From JAVBSX01 sp051660685 (GTDB lineage Bacteria > Planctomycetota > Planctomycetia > Pirellulales > Thermoguttaceae), in assembly GCA_051660685.1 (NCBI GenBank), contig JBOFQB010000034.1, positions 53,133-117,132 of the forward strand: 64,000 nucleotides of DNA, written 5' to 3'. The position numbers and the translations under genes were made by a program. Numbering within the stretch: the stretch's first letter is position 1; each line of letters opens with the position of its first letter. This document shows positions 36,501 to 43,900 of the stretch, one piece after another. A model generated the notes under the pieces. It ran no database searches. It had not been told where the DNA came from and saw only the letters and a program-made list of their open reading frames with translations.

Positions 36501-37817
36501 CGGGAGAAGAATTCTTCCAACACGGACACTTTTGATGCAGCTCTTGCATCACAGCAGAGTTGGGTGAATGAATGGTCGCAATTCTGGGTTGAAATTTGGG
36601 CGAAACCGGAAAAGGGTGAATTCATTACGGAATTCCGCAATTGCCGGTTTGATTACGATTCCCGACTCTTTGCGGTTAACACGATTGAATTTGGACCGGG
36701 TTATGACGGAACGGGGGATGTTTCCAATCGCGGCGTTGTTTCCCTTTCAGGAACCAGTTCGGGTGCTGAACAGGGAGAATGGGTCCTGCTCGCCCGGGTC
36801 AGTTTCAAAGCAGCTCCAACCGGTTCGTCCGCGCAGTCGGCTCAATCCGCTCTTTCGGGGATCGCAAGTGTCTCGCAAACAAATTTCGTTCCAAATGGGA
36901 TTTCGTTCGTGTCCTCTATGGAAATTGCAACCCGAAATGAATCCGGTCAACAGGTTGAAAGTGCAGCGCAACTGAAAATGAACGAATTGCCGGTTTATCC
37001 CGTCATTTTCGATTTCAACGGAGATGGAAGAATCGGAGCAGCCGATTTCCTGCAATTTGCAAAGTCTTATGGTAAAAAAGACGTTTTCGGAACCGATTCG
37101 GCGAAATACGATCTGAACGGAGACGGTCAGATCAATGCAGCCGACTTCCTCCTTTTTGCCCGGAGTTATGGTAAAAACCGGGAAAACGGATTAAGCAACT
37201 CGGTTTTGCCGAAACCAAAGAGCAACACCAACAACGGCAATAACGGCAACAGCAGCGCAGCATCCCTTGCCGGTTCCCCCGTTCTCACAATGTCCGTTGC
37301 AAGTTCGTCCCTCGCAAGTGAGTCAATCGTTGATTCTTCCCTTGAGAGTGTCTTGATTGTCGATTCCCCAGTCGATAAGATGTCAATTGTCGGTTCCTCG
37401 GTTGAAAAGGGACGGGTTGACGATCTCCCGATTGACAGTTCGGTGATTGCGGCGAATGTTGCGGTTATGAACAGTGTTGCTGTTATCACTTCAGAGACGG
37501 TTCTCGAAGTGATTGGCGAAACGGCAATCAGCCCGATTGCCGGGGATTGGAGTTGCTCAGGTATTTTTGACCTGACGGAACAGATACCGGTTGTGAACGG
37601 TTGGGAAACATCGACGTCCGGACGGAATTTGGCCGAGTTGGATTATCTCGGATTGAGCGGACGTACTTTTGGGACGAAACCGGAAAGGGTGATTGATGTT
37701 GCCGAACAGGTTTTTGCGGACTGGGGCAATGAACATCTGCCGTTTCTGACAGTCGAATCCCGAAATGAGGGGTCGTTCGAGAACAGTTTGGGTGAATTAC
37801 TCGAAAACCTGATTTAG
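27582..37817 (+). CDS. Giant beta-helix surface protein with cohesin-like and dockerin domains
   Basis: A 3,411-residue protein starting MSWLDRILGKTKG, matching the start of the next gene (MSWLERIFG); AGAGG lies upstream. Near residue 45 is SLEPLESRELLAV, a LEPR-XLL-like motif of planctomycete surface proteins. Most of the protein (about 150-2860) is right-handed beta-helix repeats with GGGIYNAG, GGAIYQ and N-x-A words, as in polymorphic outer-membrane proteins. It is divided by header modules (EEFEQLRAQYPGLTLANRKEDYNV and relatives) at about 56, 1920 and 2355, with further breaks. Then come an FN3 domain (about 2870-2960), a cohesin-like domain (about 2970-3130), a dockerin with two calcium loops (DFNGDGRIGAADF and DLNGDGQINAADF, about 3140-3200) and a Ser-rich tail. 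Likely a secreted adhesin or surface filament; no enzymatic domain is seen. Confidence 0.85.
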   Translation: MSWLDRILGKTKGNRGSETRTQEGILTKRRKNGLNFRSLSLEPLESRELLAVSAEDFDLIKTLYPDLDLRNYENYVYTDVGGGEKEDPNDPTKPFDPEFSLASLQTAVNAGRGLEHIITVRVDEKQYLIETIEEEVDPDDGSVIYKPSPLVVQRSNVVVVALPKSDKVGTLMLSGAGISQIAIIQSSASNVKFGGISFVLGAGIQGGAVNNAGSVFMTECYFSNNGESSTTSGGAVYNTGRFEATQTPFYSNHANTSGGAFYNAGTAFLTGCELTRNGWYRDYVNAVDVGVTTNGGAIYNAGTMTLNTGTDVSNNRATASGGGIYNAGTGTLYTNSGVLIGGTVWTTYTYEYDFDLRDWIRVEKVTERLAGNRAVNGGGIYNAGGTMSIFYTDIVYNYATTSGGGVWTSGNGGTISGSRITNNGYLLNSLGAITASGGGIYVNGGGTLSLAGSSGTGYSTTVSNNKAGTGGGIRVQSGATLNATGTVSVSRNTATTDGGGIYVQTTGGGTTRLNFSGSRNAVTGLSSIVISNNTAGSEVRTGNGGGIYVSTVAGGGSANTQFNFNNVEVSGNTATNGGGLYSLTNPAFLQAANLALNVSGFHLARNTALVDGGGFYNELGAGFLSSGSWSLTGTRDSVTGISSIVVEENIAGRSGGGLCSSTGTQFLSGVTISVTGVDFRNNQALGVARIDFNDVGNSSIAGGGGIYQPGGTLTVSNVVLEGNQALRGLGGGILTMPAGGFLADTGTVNVTNGTMIGGSIALLGGGISSGSTLNINSNSEIVRNQAVMLGGGILSLGTTNINTTGTNSTVRIAENVARSFAILGGRQTYRTDDRDLLIGLLATLEEDSSMVSLLQNVGMGAGIFQYGGTLTVGNNAGQNRWTEIDGNHADFGGGIVSTTAFTVQAGVVVSNNRAVYGGGLYCFNNFTVNGVNFIGNVASLPLYPGFAKGGGIYYDSGTNTVSVTISNVTFKGNYSTGEGGSFYIAGKNTSLTLNNCEIWGSASDYGTSASLGGGVYYAGGQLRLTNSRFYNLNASLSGGAVYVAGDDSASTVVTNCRFDGNAADQYGGGAIYQTAGTLTISGTNRSSSLMTNNSTKGSYADGGAVLLVNGTLNISSSTISGNTTLGNGGAVYTLGTLTLTDTEMSGNYARKSAGAIFVAGDKSDLSVNNVDLFDNAALELGGAVYIKDSKGKTSIVNSRIENNYAIEGAAIWLDGSALTLQDVYLHFNEAGKGGAIEMVGGELVIINGSFVGNKVVHEGGAVLQRNGRLTLVNTVIADNTADFGAGVYQLGGRLELYNCTIVDNTAILGSGGLHLDGVSQVINNTIIANNRGTIAGDLYHYSGSLSGKNNLIGAGAGQYSFINGVNGNIVGTVDRPIDPMLGELTATPKGGLAYPLREGSPALGKGDYKLVYDGVETDIFGNAYYPGQVDIGVAQMKDMPIRSGVTYRVQNMTEFQGALEAANLNKSVLVNGKTFQPGSFTEQDRIVLDTDYFDVTQVYTLTLSGDEYRLLGSVEIDTNGVNLVIEGAGLSRVLNVKTGVEVTLIGVSITGGLAIEGGGIYNDGHLTLIDCSLYGNSAYSGGAIYNHLGTLEMRGTDLVGNRAKFADNHSGVGDVYQNIMGGALYQLGGTVSILDCRLSGNSSDGLGGAIYQRGGTLEIEGTAIGGNKSVRGGGVYFTGLGSVLNISASSITDNTAQYGGGIWQSGGEVRKDPITDESISQGGLKIVNTTISDNRALLYDAGGFGGGIYLVSGELELLNVTIVHNAVSQEGGGIYMRGGNLVLNNTLITENTKISLNPNMAGRASDIQYYAGKIASTSSHNLIGDGTGQSSLVQGRYGNQVGTFSQPLDARLGARVTFTGNALYPDGFTYYALRTGSSGIDAGNNDFVAAGTDQLGYDHDRIVNGVVDIGAIEYPFVNQTLTDEEFEQLRAQYPGLTLANRKEDYNVLEIAAMDISGESLRAKLEEAGNSTENDLIVLRTSVETQNLIKLGGSELLIDIDFAEFGSVTIVVLGSVPVTINAEQQSRLFHVVGTSELGLGGLVMKNGFSPDFGGAIYQEEGSLLVSNCVIENSVAENGGAIAVQNGQLVVTDDSRLLNNTASSRGGALYVSGRASNWVIESSSVRGNQAGIYGGGVYQQGADTGLIITSTVAENQAQSGAGVYLYSGPLDLVSTTIAQNGLKWAQKQVWNDILGRYVTVSVEVSDTVYGGGIYQENGTLGLYSNTIVNNWANRDGGGVYKQAGTLNVYNTIVSYNYKRTNVNADQMNSNIVGTILGSSNNLIDYSGVPFLGSKTERDEVLKTGQVYYPLLNIANSPAIDRGANNRQYAGNETDQIGNTRIVGAAIDIGAIESIPISEAEYRTIIGQYAGLNLSGDMRDYNIILLKDTDVSETGLRKAIETAEKTTKTDLIIVYNTSNSIQLSAALGALVIDIDASLKGGVNIIAKDVMNPLVIDAQMNSRVFEIGGTTSTSTHVELGGLVVTGGNTLTSLVAEKNGGGISVVDSSLKLSAVTVSANSAEFGGGLWLDGGTVSAYDGTSFVSNLATNGGGIAVQNGTVLFDSEVLVKDNHAVLGGGVYQNGGTVTFKGVFVEKNIADTGAGIWLDRGILNLVEGTQVLQNLAVNEGGGVYQQGGALLVDQSAIASNLAEYGAGLYQSGGSSIFSSSSVYDNSAAENGGGLFLNGGEVDLKVVNSTFSRNTAQLGGAIYLQDASKDGSVKLSNATIAENNAIVEGGGLYQNGGHLALYNTIVAKNMVQQAGATGSDMYYASGDLVGGYNVIGDGSGQPAFVDGIDGNQVGKTGSKTDVLDPGLENRVDLPNGQVYYMPESAGSVVVDAGNLAYVDLVQYPYDQIGNSRVYNNRVDVGAIESLYRSNRSRLGASIASNGSVDLNWSPVKEVKTYDVQRFNTDTLRWESIGTTKETTFVDSSAQSGQIQHYRIVARNLSNESFVASSVVSVTLDTEEMELKAQTQILIREKNSSNTDTFDAALASQQSWVNEWSQFWVEIWAKPEKGEFITEFRNCRFDYDSRLFAVNTIEFGPGYDGTGDVSNRGVVSLSGTSSGAEQGEWVLLARVSFKAAPTGSSAQSAQSALSGIASVSQTNFVPNGISFVSSMEIATRNESGQQVESAAQLKMNELPVYPVIFDFNGDGRIGAADFLQFAKSYGKKDVFGTDSAKYDLNGDGQINAADFLLFARSYGKNRENGLSNSVLPKPKSNTNNGNNGNSSAASLAGSPVLTMSVASSSLASESIVDSSLESVLIVDSPVDKMSIVGSSVEKGRVDDLPIDSSVIAANVAVMNSVAVITSETVLEVIGETAISPIAGDWSCSGIFDLTEQIPVVNGWETSTSGRNLAELDYLGLSGRTFGTKPERVIDVAEQVFADWGNEHLPFLTVESRNEGSFENSLGELLENLI

Positions 37818-37826
37818 TTGTGTTCC

Positions 37827-37854
37827 GTTGAGCCGCGATACAACGTATCGCGCG
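37827..37854. repeat. Single family-A hairpin plus CCGG-type palindrome
   Basis: GTTGAGCCGC followed by the CGCGATAC/GTATCGCG hairpin around AAC, in the gap between the two giant genes. Just after it, GCCCGGCGTCAGCCGGACG (37861-37879) is another short palindrome. Confidence 0.8.
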
Positions 37855-37939
37855 TATTTAGCCCGGCGTCAGCCGGACGCAAAGCAAAGAAGGTCGTTTT
37901 TTTGGTCCCCGATAATTTTCTGAAGAGAACAAGGAGAAA

Positions 37940-40900
37940 ATGATGAGTTGGTTGGAACGCATTTTTGGAAATGACAATTCAGGGACGAAGAAACAACAGC
38001 GACATCATGGACCTAAGAATCGTCCGTTGAATCTTGAACCGCTTGAAACGCGGGAACTTCTCAGTGTTACACCTCTTGGTGTTTCTCCCGAAATTTTGCC
38101 GGATGATTTCCGCTTTCCCGTCCCAGATGTCGCTCGCAGTCCCGAATATGAACCGGGCGAAGTCCTTTTTCCTCAAATGTTGGAAAGCGGTCCCCTGATT
38201 GGACTGAAAGAACTCCGTAATGACCCGAATTTTAGCACCAGTCATGGTCTCGGTTACAAAACTGTTATAATCGATACTGGGATCAATCTTACGCACAACT
38301 CTTTCAAAGATGCAGAAGGTAACAGTCGTATCGTTTATTCATACGATTTTACCAAAGATACTGAGGGCGCAACAGATACTGACGGACATGGTACAAATGT
38401 TGCGAGTATTGCAGCCGGTTTGGGTATTCCCGACATAACAGCGGGGGTTGCCGATCAGGCAGGTATTATTGCGCTGAAAGTCTTTCCAGATGGTCATAAT
38501 CAAGTCGCAGAGATGACCGATATTGCAGCTGCACTGGATTGGGTTATCGTTAATGCCGCAACGTACAACATTGTTAGTGTCAATCTGTCGCTTGGTTCGG
38601 GCAATTATCAGAGTTCCGTATACAGTCCTCTCAATACTCCTATCGAAACGCTGCATAACATGGGGATTATTGTTTGCGCGGCTGCTGGAAATAATTTTTA
38701 CGAATATGGCAGTGTCCCGGGCTTGGCGTATCCCGCAATCCTTCCCGAAGTCATTTCGGTTGGTGCTGTTTTTGATGCCAATCTTGGTTTTATGGATTGG
38801 GAAGGTCCGATTGCCTATACTTCAGAGGCGGATCGGATTGTACCGTTTTCGCAGCGTAGTGATCACTTGACGATTATGGGCCCGGGCGCGTTGCTGACCG
38901 GGGCGGGAATCAGTTCAAATACAAGTGTTAGCAGTATGTCCGGGACCAGTCAGGCGTCGCCGATCATTGCCGGAGTTGCCGTTCTCGCGCAGGAAATTGC
39001 CAATCAGTATTTGAGCCGCAATCTGACGGTTGAGGAATTCCGTGAGGTTTTAGTGTTTTCCGGCCAAACGGTTAATGATGGTGATGATGAAGATGATAAT
39101 GTGACCAATACGGGCATGGATTTTCAAAGGGTTGATGTCTATAAAATGGCCCGGAAGATTCGTGCAATGTCGCTTGGACAATTGGCTGCCCCAGATATAC
39201 AAAAGGTGACTCCCGGTCGGACGACCGCCGAAGTTCAATGGACAGGGGTTGCCGACGCGGACTCCTTCACGCTTGAAATTGCAACGGATCGGGATTTCGA
39301 GAATCTCGTTGGTCCGTCTTTGACAAACATTCTACAAGCGCAAACGACACTGCCCTTGACCGGATTGAAACCGGATACATTCTATTATGTTCGGATGAAA
39401 GCAGTTGGGGATGACGTGACGTTTGCGAACTCGGTTTATTCTATACCCTTTGAGTTCAAAACCGAACCGGCCGTTATGCCAGATGTTTTTGAGCCAAATA
39501 ATGGTTGGGAACAGGTTGGGGATCGCGGGACTTCTGTACCGAACAGTCCCAACTTTGGTCTTATCATGGGAGAACAAGCGTATTATGGTTTGACGATTGA
39601 GAAACCGGGGGAAGTGGATTTTTACCGATTTGAAATAGCCGATACGGGCACGTCAGATCATTATGTTCAGCTCAATTATCGAGACAGTGAAGGTCGGTTG
39701 ATGTTCTTTCTTCTTGACAGTACGGGGAAGGAAATTTTTGGACAGGGGGGCGATACATCGGGGACCGTTCGTCTGACCTTAAAGGATTTAGGAGCAGGTG
39801 TCTATTATATTCGCGTTGCAGGTCTTGAGGATAATGTCAACGCATATTCACTGCAATTGAAAACGCCGGTTAAGGAAGACGCAACGAAATTAGCAGTACC
39901 GACGGACATACAGGTTGAGTACCCCACTTCAAGAGGTTTTACCGTTTCGTGGAAATTGGTTGACGGGACCAACAAGTATGCGATTGAAGTCGGGTCTGAT
40001 GCGATTTTTACGAACATCGTCTATTCGGGAACGGCCGTTGGAAACAGTGTGGTTGTTGAAAAACTGTTGCCGAACCGGAAGTATTATGTGCGATTGCGGT
40101 CGTTGGCAACCGAGGTGGAATATCAATCGTCGGCTTGGTCGGTCATTGAGATTCCAGTAACAACCTTGAAGGGATTATTGACAGCACCTAGTGTTCAGGC
40201 TGCTTTAGTGGGGGTTGCAGGACCGAAAGGGACGAATTCGATTCGTGTGACCTGGAATAATGTCGAACTTGCGGATCGTTATGTGTTACGTTACTCAACC
40301 AATGAGAGTGTTGAGACAGTTGAGCCGGTTTACGTTAATGACATTCTGGCGACTTCTTATGTCATCAACGGTCTTAATCCCAACACGACGTATTACATTC
40401 AAGTGTCTGCAAAAGCGGGGGAGAATTCGGACGATTCGGATTGGTCCACAACGGCGCGTGTGATGATACCGACAATTACACTTCCAGCTCCTGTTCAGAA
40501 CACTGTGAAGATCGTTGCTGCTCCGCCCAATGCTGGAATTTCTCAACTCGATCTGTCTTGGGGCGCGGTCGCCAATTGTAGCAGTTATGAAATTCAATAC
40601 TCGACTAATGCGAATTTTACAGGAGGATCGACTGTAACGATTACGGTGAATCCAGATAATCCCGCATCTCCTCATTATAGCATTACAGGACTGAATGCCA
40701 ATACACGGTATTATGCTCGTGTTCGATCTAATGGAAGCGGGGATTATGGCAATTCAGGTTGGACGGCATCTGTCAACGCGACGACATTGCGTGCTCGACC
40801 GGTCATTAACAGTTTTCAGGAGACCAGCAAAGATGGAGACAGTATTACGCTTGGATTTCGAGTGACGGGAACGCAGGTGACGCAAATTGTGTTGGAAATG

Positions 40901-43900
40901 AAGAAACCCGGTTCCGATGTTTGGGAACCGTGCGTGACTTTTTCGGGGGGGAATGCGGCATCGTATACACATTCCGGGCTTGATCTGAATCAGACCTACT
41001 CTTACCGTATTCAGGCAATCAATAATCAGGGGTCAACATCGGATTGGGTTGAACGCCTCAATATTACGACAATGCCGATTACGCAGAAAGAGTATGGCGC
41101 AATGCGCGTGCAGTATCCCGATTTGAAACTGTCGGCCAATTGGAATGATTACAACATTATTGTTGTCGATCAAAATGGTGCGAATACCAAAGAAAATTTT
41201 CAAGAGGCACTGAAAAAAGCGGACGAAAGCCAAATGAGTGATTTGATCGTCGTCCGTCTGGTCGGTGATTCGACGATTTGTGCGACATCAACTTGGGCAA
41301 TCAATACCAATGCGGCCAATTTTGGGAGCATTACGGTTGCGACGTTGTTTGATTATGACAGCAAAGACTATTCGTTGATTTTGGACGGCAGTAATGCCCG
41401 AAGAGTCCTCAATGTTGGAACAGCAGCAAATATTAGTTTAGCTGGTGTCACAATCAGTGGAGGAAGTGTCGTTGCCGAATCGGGCGCGGGTATTTACAAT
41501 ACCGGAACACTAACACTCTCGCGTTGCGCAATTGTTGATAACATGGTTTCTGGAATCAATGTTTTTGGAGGAGGTCTTTACAATGCGAATGGAGGAGTTG
41601 TAACGATTGTGGATACGACGATGCGGGGCAATACGTCGGAGACTTATGGAGGGGCAATTTATAATGCGTCCGGGTTAACACAAGCATTGGTCGTTCGGTC
41701 GTCCTCGATTTATCAAAACAGTGCATTACAAGGAGGGGGCGGGATTGCAAATGCCGGGATGATGTCGGTTCTTAATACAACAATTGCGGAAAATGAGGCG
41801 ATTTATGGAGGAGGAATTTACAGTACGGGAACCCTCTCTGTGTACAGCTCGACGTTGGTCAATAATTTGGGTAAGTATGGGAAGGGTTTGTACTTGTATT
41901 CCGGCAAATTGGAGATGAATAACACTATTTTGGCAAATGGTGTGGACATTGGCTTGAAACCGGGCGTAACGATGAGCGGTTCCTTCAATCTGATCGGCAA
42001 CGGAAATGGTCAAACCGTTTTTGTGTCAGGATTAAATGGAAATATTGTTGGGACGGCGAGTAAGCCGATTGACCCGAAGTTGACGATAAAGGATGAGGGA
42101 AAAAATGGTCGTTACTATTATATTCCGAGCTGGGATTCCCCCGGCGTTGGAATGGGAAATCCCGATTCCCGCTATCTCCCGGTTGGAACAACAATGGATC
42201 AGACGGGCGCGAGTCGGTTGCGAAATGGGCAACTGGATATGGCCGCGGTTCAGTTTGTTTCGCCGGTTCAGCTTCCTCCCAAAGTAAGCGGTTTCACAAA
42301 TTCAGAAGAAAAATATGATGCCATTTCGTTGAAATGGGATATAGCAGATAGAGCGGACGGATATGTTTTGCAATACCGACCGGCTGGAAGTGCCGATTGG
42401 ATTGTCGCACATGCCGGTCAGGATTATATTCCAGAATCGTTCTACGTTCTTAACGGACTCAAAGAAGGGACGGAATATCAGTTCCGTTTGCAAGCGATTG
42501 TTCTTACCCCTCCTGATACTGATGAAGAGTTGCCTACTTTACCCATTTTGGGCGGATCAGGTTGGGTCTCGGTTTTTGTTTCAACCCGAGTTGCCCCGCC
42601 GAAAACACCGGAAAACTTTAAGTGTGACGCTTATTCTGAAAACAGCGTGACGCTTTCTTGGGATGCCGTTTCTGGAGCCAATAAGTATACGGTTCAGTAT
42701 CAAAAGGAAGGGACGGACAATTGGGTGACATATCAGATGACAACCGCCCCGACTATTTTCGTAACTGGACTTCAGTCAAAAACGGTGTATCATTTTCGTG
42801 TGCAAGCGGTCAATAACAATGGTGCATCTGTTTACTCTTCCCTTGTTTCTGTTGAAACGAAGAAACCGGTTGCCCCTCATGTACCTGAGAATTTTGAGTG
42901 GACTGCAAGGTCGATTGATTATGTGGTGTTACAATGGGATGCGGTTTCCGATGCAGAATCCTACGAGGTGCGATACTGTATTGCTGGTACAGAAAATTGG
43001 ACATCGGCCGGTTTGACCTTCGATTTAACGGCAACGATTGCGGGTCTTCAGTCGGCGAGTAAGTATGAGTTTCAGGTTCGGGCAAGGAGTTGGGCCGGTT
43101 CGTCTGATTGGGCTGTTTGTGAAGTGTCGACGCTGGTGAACGTGCCGGATGTTCCAACTAATTTGCAAGCCGAAAACGTGACGCCCGATTCAGCGAAACT
43201 GCTTTGGGATGAGGTCGAAAATGCTATTTCCTACGATTTACAGTATCGACAAGTTGGACATAAAAACTGGACGGTTGTTTCGGGAATTGAAGAACTGTTT
43301 TGGAATGTTGTGGACTTGTCTTCCAACACGACGTATGAATTTCAGGTGCGTTCTGTCACAACCGATTGTCCGTCCGACTGGTCGGATGTCTTGTCGGTCA
43401 AAACGATGATCGCGGTTCCAACGAAACCGACGAATTTTCGGGCTGTGAGTGCAACAGCGGGTTCGGTTTCTCTGCAATGGAATGCCGGTCTAAACGCCGC
43501 TTCCTACAGAATTGAGATTTTGCGTCCCGGAAAAACGGATTGGGAGGTTTTGAAGAATTCCGAGACCTCATTGAGTTACGTTTCAAACGGATTGACCGCC
43601 AATACGTCTTATCAGTATCGAATAACCGCGGTCAATACAACGGGAGTTTCTGAATCGGTTGTCATTTCCGCAACGACTTTATTGGCAACTCCGACGAATT
43701 TGCAAGGAACTGCAAACGGTGCAGCCGGAGTTGAGCTGAGATGGGGTAAGGTCGACGGTGCAACGAATTATGCAATACAGCGATTTGACGTGACGACTTG
43801 CAAATGGGCTTCAATAGGAACAACCGATCAGTTGACATGGACGGATACTTTGGCGAACACAGATGTTTTGTATCAATATCGTGTTTTTGTGACAGATGGA

